Shown here one piece after another: positions 17,422 through 29,856 of a stretch of 64,000 nucleotides of DNA. The position numbers were made by a program, and so were the translations under genes. The stretch lies in contig NMRB01001002.1 of NCBI GenBank assembly GCA_002633025.1, positions 1 to 64,000 on the forward strand. The letters run 5' to 3'. How positions within the stretch are numbered: the stretch's first letter is position 1; every line of letters starts with the position of its first letter. The notes under the pieces are model-generated. The model was given only the letters and a program-made list of their open reading frames with translations. It did not search any database and was not told the DNA's origin. The DNA comes from Notospermus geniculatus (taxonomy: Eukaryota; Nemertea; Pilidiophora; Heteronemertea; Lineidae).

Positions 17422-19278
17422 GCTATTAGTACATGTATTTGTTGAGATCATGGACAGGAGCATTGACATGGTATTCTTAATCTTAGTATCTGCAGCCCTC
17501 CACCCCATGACTGGTTTATTCTGAAAGATGATACATGGGATTGATATAATATGGCAATGAAGTTTAGACAAGTACATGTAGTATCAACTCTCCGATTCCA
17601 ATTTTGGGCAAAATTTTTAAAAACCATGAAGTTGGGGCATATGTGAGTGAACTGATATCATAGCTATCATTAACTAGGCCTAATCGCCAAAAACTATTTT
17701 TATTTTGCAGCAAAATTCATAGAATCCATGGAAAAGAGATGAGGGAGGGACAAATCACCAAACCATGTATTTCCAGCCAAGCAGGAACTTCTGTTCAGAT
17801 GGCCTTCATTTGAATGGTTCAGGTTAAGGGCAGCAAGACATGGCCAAACTATTCTCAAAAAGAACTTGGTATTGAAAAGACATTACTAGTATTTTGAGGA
17901 AGTCTAATACAAAGTACATGTACAGTGCTATGAACAACCAAGAATGCTCTGACAGATGCCAAATGTGTTCCTGAATTCACTGGGTGTTCTGTAACCCAGT
18001 CTGCTACTTCACCGTTTATTCTTGAATCAATGTCTGGTTCTGTCAACAAGGGATTAAGCTAGAGAAGCCATGGCTCAGTGGCAGGATATTGAAAGTTGGA
18101 GCGACTTGCAATCCTATCAATACAATTCCTTTAAAACCTGTACAGGTAATATTGTACCCAGCGTCTAACTTTTTCATATGTCATTTGACATTTGCATGTA
18201 ACAGCCCACATTGTTTTGAGGAAACTACTTTATGTTCTGGTACTTTCCTGTTTGGTTTATTTGGTTACATGTATATGAATAAAAATTTGTTTGATAAATC
18301 CATTTTTAAGTTCATTTTTGTTGGTCCTGTTCAAATATTGTCTGACAGTTAACTGGTTTCCTGAAATCATGGATAATACCGAAGATGAGCAGATGGGATA
18401 TCACACATTGACATGGTTTTATCAGCAAAAATTTCAGTGTTATTCAGCAGATAGATGTTTGTTCTGTGACTGTGCCACCTTTTTTGTCAATGTAGGCCTA
18501 CCGTGTTCCAGGCCAGGGGGTGCAGTGAGTGACACCCGAGTGATAACCATACAGAAACAATAATTCAGTGGCTTCAAACTGTTTTTTCTGATGTTGTCAT
18601 TGTCAGCTGATTGCAGTTAATCTAATTGATTTTCACGTATGCGCATGCGCAGTGCGCATGATGTTTTCAGAAAAGCGAGTAACTTCCAGCGAGTTTTTCT
18701 CGGAAACGGCCAGAGTGAGATGGGATTTTTCTTTTTTAAATGATAGATGAACATATCTACCACCAAAATCAAGTATCGTTTACGAACATATCGATTGGGT
18801 TTGAGGTAGTCCGCTGAAATGCCACGGCATGTTTCGCGAATTTCGGACTTTCGGCGAAGTCGGAAAACGACGATAACTTGGTAAAAAAATGCTGGATTTT
18901 TGTCAAATAGGCTTTATTTTGTAGAGAGAGCCAGCAGATTTCAAGCTCATGTTTAAAACAAACGAAAAGATACTTTTGCAATGCGGGAGCAGCAAAAGAA
19001 AGATCGATGGTAGTGGCGCCTATCGGCCACCAGTGTAACCACACCGCGCGAAACTTCGTCATGAGATCGTATGCAAATTAATGTTAATGAGGGCCGTGCG
19101 TATCGGCTATCTTGGCTCACTTTCTGAACGAACCGTCTCACCGCGGCGCCTCACTCCGTCAACATTCGCGCAGTAACACAAAGTTTTGGACGGGCGGTGA
19201 TACAGGTGTTGAGTATTTTAAGTCATTTCTTGTGTTTATTATGGAAAAAACAAGGCGTTTTCGGGTATATGATAAATA

Positions 19279-19434
19279 AAAAACCACCCTCGTGTAATTT
19301 CCAAGTGTGCAGAACACACTCGTGATGGCCTTTGGCCGGGAAAATCCCTCGACCTGCGGTCTCGGGATTTTCCCGGCCAAAGGCCATCACTCATGTGTTC
19401 TGCACACTTGGAAATCACACTCGGGTGGTTTTTT
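19279..19434. mobile_element. Near-perfect 156-bp hairpin
   Basis: Arms of about 70 bp pair with only a few mismatches: AAAAAACCACCCTCGTGT outward, TTTGGCCGGGAAAATCCC inward, with a 15-base loop. Poly-A and poly-T ends would be on the outside. Confidence 0.85.
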
Positions 19435-20502
19435 TATTGGAATCGCACAGAAAAATGGCCACACTGAAAAACGTTACACCGGGGTCCAGCTTCCCCTGTG
19501 CGTGATGCCGAATCGGTAGATGTCGTCCTGGGTAACCCTAAAGTTTGCCCAGGACTGGACCAACCTGGGTAACCCTAAAAGCTACCCAGGACGATCCCGG
19601 GTAAACTTTAGGGCACTAAAGTTCACCCAGTTTGAAATTCGCGCACTTTTTCACCTGCGGTCGAGGTTGAAAGTGGCATGTTTTCAATGTAGCAACAGAC
19701 GAAAATTCCTCATCGCACGGTGTCTGTCGTCATGGTCGTGCATGTTGTCCCAACTTTAGGCCTACTTTGTGAGCAACAAAATGTACCTTAGCTCTCCTTC
19801 CGGGCTATCTATATATAACATGTACAACGGACGCCTTGTATACATTTGTTGTACCTACTCACCAGCGGTAGCCTACAGGTGCCCATGCCTCCACAGCGCC
19901 GCTGGCAATTTCCGGTCCCATGCCAGTGCATATAAGTTCATCCAGAACTAGCCACTGCAGTTTGGGGTCACATTTCACACCGTCACGCAGTTCGTATTTT
20001 TGGTTCACGTAGTGACCATTATTTTCATACCGGTTTTGCCCGATTCACTCTTCGATAGCGCGGTTATTCACATTATCATAACCAGGGCTTCGCACTCAGG
20101 CGCAGGAAACTTTCACTGTGAGGCTGAAGATTGAAAGCCAATAAAATCGGATAACCTTCGATAGAGATGAACTTTTAGTGAATAACCTTAATAAGTTAAA
20201 AGTAGATATCCATTTGCTGCTTCGGATTTCTTCTGGGGCCATAATATTCGTTAGTTGACCTAAAAATCGCGTTTAATGCCCAGTGCATTCGCGATATCCA
20301 ATACATGGCAGAATAACACAGGCAGGACGAGCCTATTATTGGAAGGCGTAGGGGTTTCAGGATTGTTAGATATAAGTCAACATCGCAAACGTAAAATGCG
20401 TAAAATGATACATTTTGTGGGAGAAAGGTTACAATAAACTAGCCGATTTTTGAGATAAGGTATGAATTATTAATGTAGATAACTCTTATGAAACGCCTAA
20501 TA

Positions 20503-21503
20503 CAGGGTGACCCAAAAAAAATGAGACCCATGAACATGTTAATAAAAACTTTAATTTTCAGGCTACAGCAACCAAACTTCACACATGTTATCTCAACTTA
20601 ATGCACGGCCTGCACACCAAGTTTTGTTAGTCAGGGCTTATCACTTTCCGTTTAATGACGTCTTTCCATAATGTGCTCAAGATGAGCCCCTTGGCGCTGG
20701 CGGCACACTTGAACACGACGCGCGAAGTTCTCAATAACTCGAACGCAATCCTCCTTTGGAATCTCACGAATCTTCGCATTTATGGCCTCCTTCAACTCGT
20801 GACCCCAGGACTGCCTACAGAGGCCTCTTCATTCCGTTAAGTGCACTGCGTGGGTTGCGATATCAACACATGGAATCATCGGGCCATTCTGGTTTGAGGA
20901 TGAGAACGAGCGTGCAGTCACTGTGAATACAGAGCGTTACCTAGGGGTCTTCCGCAAGTTTTGGGCTGCACTCGGCCGACGAAGGGGGTTTATAAGGGAG
21001 GATCAATGGTTTCAGCAGGATGGGGCAACTCCCCACACCTCAAATGACTCGCTGAATTGGCTGCACGAACACTTTCAGGATCGCCTTATCAGTCGGAGGT
21101 GTGACCCTGAATGGGCTTGACACTCGCCAGACCTGAACACCCTGGATTTCTACCTATGGGGGCTACTCAAAGACAATGTCTGTAGGAATAATCCCCAAAA
21201 CATTCACGAGTTGAAGGAGGCCATAACTGCGAAGATTCGTGAGATTCCAAAGGAGGAGTGCGTTCGAGTTATTGAGAACTTCGCGCGTCGTGTTCAAGTG
21301 TGCCGCCAGCGCCGAGGGGCTCATCTTGAGCACATTATGGAAAGACGTCATTAAACGGAAAGTGATAAGCCCTGACTTATGAAACTTGGTGTGCAGGCCT
21401 TGCATTAAGTTGAGATAACATGTGTGAAGTTTGGTTGCTGTAGCCTGACAATTAAAGTTTTTATTAACATTTTCATGGGTCTCATTTTTTTGGGGTCACC
21501 CTG
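20503..21503 (+). mobile_element. Tc1/mariner-type element with fold-back structure, copy B
   Basis: The termini CAGGGTGACCC are flanked by TA (20501-20502 and 21504-21505). The left arm 20503-20802 is an inverted copy of the right end, about 300 bp. It is a close relative of copy A but in the opposite orientation and with a different internal breakpoint. It is nested in the 19507-22154 element. Confidence 0.88.
20803..21354 (+). pseudogene. Transposase (DDE_3 type) C-terminal fragment, copy B
   Basis: The frame reads FWFEDENERAVTVNTERYL, FIREDQWFQQDGATPHTS, HSPDLNTLDFYLWG, KEECVRVIENFARR and HLEHIMERRH before a stop at 21352. It has one internal TGA (21118) between DPEWA and HSPDLN. The first catalytic Asp and the N-terminal half are missing; the second and third Asp remain. 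Confidence 0.85.
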
Positions 21504-21784
21504 TAATTAGAAATCAACCCGCCTTGCCTGCCTCCCCTGTGAATAATGAGTCGATCATCACCACGTGGGTGAACAAAGCAGGCTACACCGGTCGTCGAGT
21601 GCAGGTAATCGCCTCCTGGATGAGCACTGCCTGGATTCTACGCGTAGTGCCATAACTTCCCTGGTGGCATAGCAATGAACTATCCTTAGGGCCATGTCGG
21701 GTATTGGAAGTTCAGAATTTCTAAAATGGTGCCCCATGTCCCTCAATTGCGATATTTTTTTTCGATAATTTCACTACGTGAACC

Positions 21785-21997
21785 TTAACGCCACCAGGCT
21801 TGTCCTTTCACGACCTTAACCATTTTCTTTTTGATTTCTCGACCTTTAGATGTGAACTGACCGTCCCTATAGGATGCGATCGAATTCAAATACATCTGCA
21901 AATCCTCCGCAGCAACACGAGTGACGTTATCAGCTGCCATTTTTTGCCGATCTGATGGATTTCGTGCACTGACATATGACTGAAGTGCCGTTTTCAA
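21785..21997 (-). CDS. Short open frame, unknown, beside the right TIR of 19507-22154
   Basis: On the minus strand a 70-residue frame runs from just inside the TIR to a stop. It contains KTALQSYVSARNPSDRQKMA, VAAEDLQMYLNS and KGREIKKKMVKVVKG. Its composition is protein-like and ends strongly basic. I do not recognise it. It could be the end of an element-encoded protein whose other exons are deleted, or chance. Confidence 0.25.
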   Translation of the reverse strand: MKTALQSYVSARNPSDRQKMAADNVTRVAAEDLQMYLNSIASYRDGQFTSKGREIKKKMVKVVKGQAWWR

Positions 21998-22154
21998 GAT
22001 CCTCGACGCAGGTGAAAAAGTGCACGAATTTCAAACTGGGTAAACTTTAGTGCCCTAAAGTTTACCCAGGCTCGTCCTGGGTAACCTTTAGGGTTACCCA
22101 GGTTGGTTCTGGGTAAACTTTAGGGTTACCCATGACGACATCTACCGATTCGGC

Positions 22155-23303
22155 GTTGGTGATGGTCGTCATTGCGGACTTATAGCAGGCACAGGCCTAC
22201 AACAAGCCTTTATTGCTGTTGACTTGTATTACATGGCACCACCATTTCATGCGACTGTTCGAGGTGGGCAACTGTTGTGAATAGGTAACAACTCTTAGTA
22301 AGTACATTAACTTTCACAGTAAGTAAACGAATGTAACGCTGCATGCTATGCGAAATAAAGTTCTAAAATTTTATTCAGATAGATTACAAAGTTACAAACT
22401 AAAATTTAAGTCAAGTTTATCGAAACGGTGTAATTTTTTATCTACATGTACATTAGTATGAGATAAATAAACTACAGTGCGGAAACTGTACAACAAAGTA
22501 CTCTGGCGAGGCGTTCATGTACATACAGTTTAAGAAATAGATAATAACATAATGAATATTAAACAATAAAATGGAAACGAGGAACATTTCCGTTCCTTAC
22601 GTTAAAATGATTGAGAATGAGTGGATTATAACTTCAATACGTTAAAAGTGAATTTTTCTAAGATAGGACCAGATATCGGAGAAAGTTGGAAAATTGTGTC
22701 AGCAACAATAAATGTGTCCATCTTCACTCAATCAATATTTTCGTGATCTTCCTCGACGCAATGTTCCCGGAATGCCGCGTAGCGGCGCCAATGCGCAGCA
22801 CGCAGACAGCAGATGTGGAACACCGTCACCGTTTCGTTATATAGTTCTGGCAGCGGTGTCTAACTTCAGTGTCCAATATCTCGCATACGGTGTAATTTTT
22901 AGCCCTTTCAACTGGTGGAATGAATATATGGTTGAATTAATGGCCCACAATTAGAATTTTTTTGGAAAATGAACTTATAGGTAATTAATTAAGGAGGATT
23001 TAATGAAATTGTACCTGAGGTGATGACGTCATAATTGACCGCCGTCTCAAGTAGATGTATTCGCCCTGATGTCGCTAAGCACACCATAGTAACGTTATGA
23101 ATGATTATGACGTCATGACGTCATAATCAAGAGTCCTAAAATCTCCCGTTGCCATGGTTGCGCTCCAGTGCAGTTCTCCAGCGTGGCGTCATCAAGGCAG
23201 GGCGGCGCGCCACAAACCCAGTGACGTCATCTAGGCCTGACGTCAACTTCGTCAACTATTGTTCGTCAAAACTTCGTCGCCCCGTCCCTGTCGGTTGGTT
23301 TGC
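22155..23303. other. No gene recognised
   Basis: The sequence is AT-rich, with several TGACGTCA-like palindromes (CRE-type octamers) at 23020-23120. These could be regulatory, but nothing ties them to a gene. Confidence 0.3.
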
Positions 23304-23342
23304 ATCGGGTTTTTCATCGTAGCCGTTGAAAAACCCGATGCA
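23304..23342. repeat. Perfect short hairpin
   Basis: GCATCGGGTTTTTCA, a 9-base loop, then TGAAAAACCCGATGC. It has 15 paired bases and stands alone. Confidence 0.75.
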
Positions 23343-23587
23343 CATAGTTGTTACACATCATTTCACGTCCGCCAAACGTCAGGCGAAATTGATTTAGGCT
23401 ACATTTAATTCAACATATAAGATTCACAAAAATGTTACCAATAAAGGCCTAACATTGCCAAAGCCTAATTCTCGAATTCTGGTTCCGTTTACTCTGGGTG
23501 AGATGCAATAAATGTGTAATAAGTATAGATGAAGAGGTAATAAAGTAATCGAGTTATACATTACCTGACAATTGAACGCCACATGCA

Positions 23588-23644
23588 TAATAATAATAAT
23601 AATAATAATACATACATACATACATACATACATACATACATACA
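23588..23644 (+). repeat. Microsatellite (AAT)n then (CATA)n
   Basis: About 8 AAT units run directly into about 10 CATA units. Confidence 0.95.
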
Positions 23645-23864
23645 TTATATTACAGTGCTCGATAACATATGAAACATTTTCTAAGCACTTTAGAAGGTTA
23701 AAAATAGTGGTCTAAAACATCACAGAAATGTACAGACAAAAGCCAAAACGACTCAATAAAAAGTTGCGTTTTTAGTAATTTTTTAAAAATATCCCAGAGC
23801 TCACGCATCGAAGATGGGAGATATTAGAAGGTAGAAGTCACACGACACATTTCATCAATATCGC

Positions 23865-24584
23865 CACAGTGGGTTTTAACGGTAAGAAAGAGCAAAAAAA
23901 GATAATGCGATAAAACTTGTACTAGGTGTTTTACCCAATACCATGCAGAATACACACATGAAGAAACGAAAAAAATCTGTGGGGAAATTTTCGAGAAATA
24001 TGTGTTTTTCGAATTCGTGTACATTTTCCTGTACATTTATGTATATACAAAGTATATGCCAAATTCCATCCCGTAGTTTCCATTTTCAGGACATTTTGCA
24101 GTCGATTTCACTTTTACAGGGTTCTCCATGGAGCACTAGGTGGAAATTACCGTAATTTAATCCAGCTGATAAAATATCAAATTGTTACTGGGGTTGTTTT
24201 AACCCCTTATTATTGAACTTAGACAAAATATTGAATTTTAAGGGACAAATTACCCAGTTTTGAGGTTTTGATATTTCAATTGTTAAAATATATCTGTGTG
24301 GTTTCTATCAAATGCGCCATGGAGAATCCCGTAAAACTGTAATCTAATGAAAAATGTGCTGAAAATAGAAACTACGGGTAGGACTTTTCCATATACTTTG
24401 TATATACATAAATGTACAGGAAAATGTACACGAATTTGAAAAACACATATTTCTCAAAAATTTCCCCAACAGATTTTTTTCATTTCTTCATGTGTCGATT
24501 CTCCATGGTATTGGGTAACACCTGGTACAGGTTTTATCCCATTATCTTTTTTTTTGCTCTTTCTTACCGTTAAAACCCACTGTG
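23865..24584. mobile_element. 720-bp inverted-repeat element, about 270-bp arms
   Basis: The outer ends CACAGTGGGTTTTAACGGTA and its inverse pair. Pairing continues through ATGTGTTTTTCGAATTCGTG and TGTATATACAAAGTATATG to TTCTCCATGG near the centre. TCGC occurs directly outside both ends and may be the target duplication. It is non-coding. Confidence 0.8.
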
Positions 24585-24837
24585 TCGCACACACTGCTGG
24601 ACGGTTTCGGAATCACTAACCAGGACATAGGTTTTCCACATTGGACATAGATCCCGGTGTACCAGAGGAGAAAGTCCTACGGAAGCAAGTCCGGGACACA
24701 ATAGTCTGCGTAACCGGACTAAGATACCAGGGCGGCTATTATCCCTGTAACACCGGGTACACTTCGACTTCAGCAATGTCGAACCACTTCAGCGTCATTG
24801 GTAACACTTTTTGTTGTGTGGAAACGTGTACGTGTAT

Positions 24838-24862
24838 ACAGGGTGAGTCAAAAAAAATGTTC
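24838..24862 (+). repeat. Solo Tc1/mariner-like terminus
   Basis: TACAGGGTGAGTCAAAAAAA resembles the termini of the three Tc1/mariner elements in this window. I found no matching inverted end nearby, so it is probably a truncated relic. Confidence 0.45.
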
Positions 24863-25246
24863 CTCCAACTTTCTTGGCCTGCCATACAAAGTTTATGACA
24901 GGTACTGAAACATAAATGGTGCCATCCTTTTTCTATGGATGTTTACTAAGTCCTGTGAAAAAATCATCCATGTGTGACCACGCATACGGTCACCAGAGCC
25001 CATTGTTCCACGGTGACCAGAAATGCAAGTTACACAATGTGGAAGCCTGATGTTTGTGGTCAGTGGGCCTTTTTCCTGATCAATTATGGGGAAGTCACTG
25101 ATTAAAATGTGTTGAACATCTCAGCTTCAATAAAAATATCGATTTTGTCAAGTAATTTCGTTCTTGTTAGTCATTTGACTTGTCCATAACATGGAGTACG
25201 GTAGTCACAGAAAGCCCCACAGCGAAACCTTAGCATTATAGCTGCG

Positions 25247-25405
25247 CATAGAGTGTTTGCACGTGACGTCACAGCGGCCATGTTGGAGGCATACAACAAA
25301 AGAACAGACTTCCAAAACAATCGAAGTTAATCTCCGTAGACCGTGACTGGCGACAAATTCTTTTGTTCATACCTCCAACATGGCCACCGGTGCAAACACT
25401 CTATA
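25247..25405. mobile_element. TA-flanked hairpin MITE (GAGTGTTTGCAC)
   Basis: Left GAGTGTTTGCACGTGACGTC and right GGTGCAAACACTC are inverted and flanked by TA. Inner blocks GGCCATGTTGGAGG and CCTCCAACATGGCC pair. A two-unit tandem of CCCAGTAGATCTTGCGCATG follows at 25406-25446. Confidence 0.75.
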
Positions 25406-25932
25406 CCCAGTAGATCTTGCGCATGCCCAGTAGATCTTGCGCATGCCCATTAGATGGTCGGCGAAGGGCCGGCATTCAAAGGTAGAATCAATTTCTCATG
25501 TTCAAACCCACCTCCTGCATTGTGTTGCTCATGACGGTTGATTAGGATCAACCGCAATCCGCTGGTTGGCTCACATGATTATAAGCAGTGAGGTAAGGCG
25601 TTGTCAGTGGACGAAATTGGATGACTGAAAAGGCGGAAAGGCCTTGTGTCACTCGTACACAATACGCCGAATTAAGCCTATGAATAATGATTGATGTGGG
25701 CTAGGCCAGCGTAATTTTGTCATTGCCGAGTTCACATGAACAGCTTTTCATGTTTAGCTTTTTTGGTAGGCAATGAACACATTTGGGAATGGCATCATTG
25801 CATAGTAACTAAGTATAGCTATGCTCACAACAAAGCTGAAGTTGCTGTCTACTAGAAGTAATGCCTGATTGAAATAAAAACCTCCTTATTGGGACCAGGC
25901 CACTAGAATGTATAATGTCAGCTGGTTTAAAA

Positions 25933-26520
25933 GTTCTGACTTATATCATGTTATCTGCAAGTGTTGATTGTGACCTTGACCTCTGACCTTGAGAAGTATT
26001 GCGTAACTGGAACAGGGATCCTTGATTAAACTTACACTCATACAGGAGACCGTTAATTCAGGCTTCTAATTAGTTTTCTCCTGGAATTCTGAGCAGATGT
26101 GCACTTTAGAACTCTTTGAACTTGACCTTTGACGTTCAAGGTCATTGCGTAATCTGAAAGCTCACCCTTGATAACGTAGGTGTAGGTGTAGGTCAAGGTT
26201 TTAGGCTTCCACCATCACCAGGTTCTGACTTATCTCATGTTATCTGTGACGGTTGACTGTGACCTTGACCTCTGACCTTGAGTAGTATTGCGTAACTGGA
26301 ACAGGATCCTTGATTAACCCTATAGGGGATGGTTAATTGAGGCTTCTAATTAGTTTTCTCCTGAAATTCAGAGGATATTTGCACTTTAATAGAACTGTTG
26401 GACCTTGACCTCTGACCTTCAAGGTCATTACGTAATCTGAAAGCCCACCCTTGGTAACCTAGGTGTAGATGAAGGTTTTAGGCTTCTACCATCACCAGAT
26501 TCTGACTTATGTCATGTTAT
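25933..26520 (+). repeat. Tandem repeat of about 280 bp, two units plus a start
   Basis: Units start GTTCTGACTTATNTCATGTT at 25933, 26222 and (partial) 26499. Each carries GTGACCTTGACCTCTGACC twice and GCGTAACTGGAACAGG. TGACCT half-sites recur. It is non-coding. Confidence 0.82.
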
Positions 26521-26525
26521 CAAAT

Positions 26526-27102
26526 TTGAATATCAAATCTCGCCATGATATCAGCAAATATCATGCAACCGAGCAAATGCAAACTGAAAATTTCAGTTGC
26601 AATAACATCCGTGGATGAGCTATGATGTTGTGATACCAGTTTCAAATCACTTACTGTTGCAGATCGCCCGATGTGTCAAAATATCAAATCTGATATATCA
26701 ATATCATTATGATGCTGACCCTGGAGAATAAATTTGTTGATGCCAGTATCTTGCCAAGGGTCATAAACATAGGGAAGGAACTTGTTACTAGTGCTCCACC
26801 TTGCCTTGGAGACAAGTTATTCAAGAAACAAATCTTGAGATCGGAAACCATATTACATCCTAAGCACAGGGGTACCATAAAATGGTTGCATTTCAAAAGG
26901 GATGGCACCTTAATCCCACAGCTACATGTAGTTTACCACGCTCGACCAAAACATCTTGCAGTGGACTGGGCCCGGTTGCACCAAACTTGTCTTACGTTCT
27001 TATCGTAAGATAAGGAACTTGCGACAGCCCTAAGACATGTCGTAACTGCGGTTGCACCAAAAACATCGTAGGCTTGTCCCAAAATGCATACCTTACGGGT
27101 AG
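26526..27102. other. No gene recognised; repeat-like
   Basis: The stretch is rich in ATATCAAAT and ATGATATC motifs shared with the 34.1 and 46.7 kb repeats. A plus-strand open frame at 26709-27008 has no recognisable domain and I take it to be repeat-derived. Confidence 0.3.
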
Positions 27103-27331
27103 TCTATAAAACAAAGACCCAAGTCCTCTATAAAAGAAAGACCCTGCTATAAAACAAAGACCCTACTATAAAACAAAGACCCAACTAGCTTTAAAACAAA
27201 GACCCTGCAATAAAACAAAGACCCAACTAGCTATAAAACAAAGACCCTAATATAAAACAAAGACCCAACTAACTATAAAACAAAGACCCTACTATAAAAC
27301 AAAGACCCAACTAGCTATAAAACAAAGACCC
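27103..27331 (+). repeat. Short tandem repeat CTATAAAACAAAGACCC
   Basis: About eleven units of TATAAAACAAAGACCC occur, separated by TA or AACTAGC, giving spacings of about 19 and 23 bp. There are no unique spacers, so it is not a CRISPR array. Confidence 0.92.
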
Positions 27332-27849
27332 TTACATCGCATTTCATTTCAGAATATGGTTGGTATGCGAGTATGAAGTTGGATTTCATATTTCGTACCT
27401 TGGATTTTGTCATGTTTTCGAAACCACACAACACACTATTGACTGGCAATTATATTGAAGAGGCACACGTCAGGATTGTCTAAATCCAATATTGGGTGGG
27501 GGCGTCCTCACTTTGCAAGGGTTCTTAGTGCGCTACTCTTCGTCCACTCACTTTGTGTGAGTTGGGATGGGATGGGGCATTTCTTCTCATTCAGTGTTCG
27601 CTCCGCTCTCGGAGGGATAATTCAGGAGTGGAACTGGGGGAGTGGGGGCTGTGTACCTTGTTCACCTAAATCATTATTGTGAGCCAGAGTATATATGTAC
27701 CTAAGCATAGTTACGTTTGCATAATTAGTGGTTAACCAAATTCTCATGGGACCAGCCAATTGTGGCTTTGTGGTTGGTCCCATTGCAAGGTTAAATGAGT
27801 TCAAAGTTGCCTCTGCGGTCTGATATGGCATGATATTCGTTGCAATATT

Positions 27850-28075
27850 CAATACTACAAAATATTTTTGTTCCAAAAATATATTCATTCATGAATGGTA
27901 AATATTCATTCATGAATGAAAAATATTGATTCATGAAAAAATTATTCATTGATGAAAAAAATATTTGTTCATGAAAGAAATATGTATTCATGGAAAAAAT
28001 ATTTGTTCATGAAAAAATATTCATTCATGAAAAAATATTCATACATGAACGAAAAGTATTTATTCGAAACGAATA
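27850..28075. repeat. AT-rich tandem repeat ATTCATGAAAAAAT
   Basis: About eleven units vary on ATATTCATTCATGAAAAA, including self-complementary ATTCATGAAT cores. It is non-coding. Confidence 0.85.
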
Positions 28076-28181
28076 TTTGTAGTAAAGAACTTTAATTTAT
28101 TTCATTCGATCAAACTTCCGTATTTATTCGAACTCGGAATTATGGGTAACTTTGAAACGATGGTCCTGATTGGCTCCCGGG

Positions 28182-28515
28182 TAAGGCCATGTAAATAAAA
28201 TAGTTGGTTAGCATCCCTCGACTCTCAATTTTCTGAGGAGGGCGGGAGTTCTTTTACATTTTTTCCTTGAGTTTGAGATGCATGTTACCATGGTAACCAG
28301 CATGGGCCGCAGCAACCTGAGGGAAATTCCAAATGTAATAGGTATGAATTGAAATAAAAACTACTGTATTGTGTATTTTATTTAAGCATCCCAGCCTACG
28401 ATTTTATTATTGTTTTGGCGGTTTTTTGAAAGTTTTTTGAAAATAATTTTTTTTGAGGAGGGCGTGATTTCAGTGGCGGGAGGGGATGCTAACCAACTAG
28501 TTTTTACATGGCTTA
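28182..28515. mobile_element. MITE with GCCATGTAAA inverted ends
   Basis: Left GCCATGTAAATAAAATAGTT then GGTTAGCATCCC pairs with right GGGATGCTAACCAACTAG and TTTACATGGC. The inner GGAGGGCGGGA-like motif occurs in both halves. Confidence 0.72.
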
Positions 28516-29856
28516 ATGCGGCAGTTAAAGGTGAATAAAGGCCTTATATACCCCCGTCTAGAAAAATTTTAATGAGGTCGAATTTGATCATGATTGGATG
28601 TTGGTGCATGGCGATGTTCCATCATGCCTCAGCACGAATTAAAGTAAAAACGCGCGCTTGCCACCAGAGGGCATTGAGGATTTTTTTGATAACCCTAGGT
28701 GCAGGGTGCAGGAAGGAAGGAAGGATCACTTACATGTACAAGAAGAAATATAGACGGTGGCGCCCCCGCAGGAAGGAAGGGACCGCTAGGAAGTCCAAAA
28801 AGTTACTTTTCGCAATAGACTCCAATTATCGGACGGAATATCTATTTTCGGACGGACGTATATTCTGAGCTTGTAATGTGACGCCACTGATCACGTTACA
28901 CCAATTTTTTTAACTAGGTCAACGATAAAAAATTGAATCTTAATTCTTTAATATCTCTACAACGGTAAGTCGTATGATTCTGGGACCCACTTTTTTGGAT
29001 CTTTGACCCATGTATACCTTAAGTTTAGGTTTTGGTTAAGATCGTAGATAGGGTCAAAATTTCTAAAAAATCCAAAATAAAAAAAATCCAAAAATTTGAC
29101 CCTCTCCGATCTTTCAGGGGGAAAAAGTAGGTTTTTCCAATAACGGGCTATCCTAATATCCTATTCATATCCTAATATCCTATTCATATCCTATTGTGTC
29201 ATGTATTCATATCCTAATGTATCACACGGTCTAATAAGCATTTGTTTTTTATATGAAAATTGGCAAACAATATAGGTCTGGGTACGAAAATCCCACCTCT
29301 AACTCCTGTACATTATTTAACGCTCCATCTTCAAGGTCAAAGTGATCTTCAGTAACCTCGCTCCGACGACATTACAACAGAGCCTTATGATGACGAATTT
29401 TCAGTCTGTTCATGAAGGATTTCTTCAGCAGGTATGTGGGTGCATACTCTGCAGCGGGTCTTACTTGCGCATGGATCCTGGCGGAGCGATACGATTAGTA
29501 ATTCCAACTTGTCAAAACGGCTCCGTAGTGTGTCAAAACGTTCTTCGAAACGCGTGGCCAAAATTTGGTCAATACTTTCTCTGTGATTTGAATGAAAGAA
29601 GAGAGAAATTTAGAATTACATGTAGCCTACAGTCTTCCAAATAAGTAAACAGTCTAGAAGGGGACGGCTGGCCATCCATACGAATTTGGATAGTACGGGC
29701 ATCCATTATCCACCATATTCCGATGCGCCATATTGTGGACAGCATGGCGATCCCAGTAGTAGGCCTAAGCGGACAGTGTGGGCATCCCAAAAATAATGGA
29801 TTGGACGATCCAGCCATCCGATTCTAAAAGGATGGCTCTGCCTTCTTCTTTCTCAC
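28516..29856. other. No firm gene; short ATATCCTATTC repeat
   Basis: At 29149-29222 there are about five units of TCCTATTCATATCCTAATA. A possible plus-strand mini-exon (MMTNFQSVHEGFLQQ before GTATGT, 29388-29432) has nothing else to support it. Confidence 0.3.

Larger units (their letters stand above)
15691..19102. mobile_element. 3.4-kb segment with TA-flanked inverted ends
   Basis: The ends share 22 bp exactly (TACGCACGGCCCTCATTAAC plus AT) and then ATCTCATGACGAA after a small gap, in inverted orientation. If the outer TA is the target duplication, the terminus is CGCACGGCCC. Inside are two related blocks in direct orientation (near 16010 and 18710: GAGTGAGATGGGATTTTT and GGTAGTCCGCT) and no recognisable transposase. 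It could be a non-autonomous element or a pair of separate repeats. Confidence 0.55.
19507..22154. mobile_element. 2.65-kb element with about 165-bp TIRs bearing GGGTAAACTTTAGGG arrays
   Basis: Left GCCGAATCGGTAGATGTCGTC and its inverse at 22134-22154 start arms of about 165 bp. Each arm holds four to five direct and inverted copies of CTGGGTAACCCTAAAGTTTA-like units and ends CTTTTTCACCTGCG.TCGAGG. The copy is interrupted by the nested Tc1/mariner element 20503-21503. A short open minus-strand frame adjoins the right arm (21785-21997). The superfamily is not identified. Confidence 0.75.

Noticed and set aside
27103-27331. Possible CRISPR array
   Set aside because: The units are separated by 2-8 bp of repeated, not unique, sequence, and the genome is clearly eukaryotic. 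It is a plain tandem repeat.
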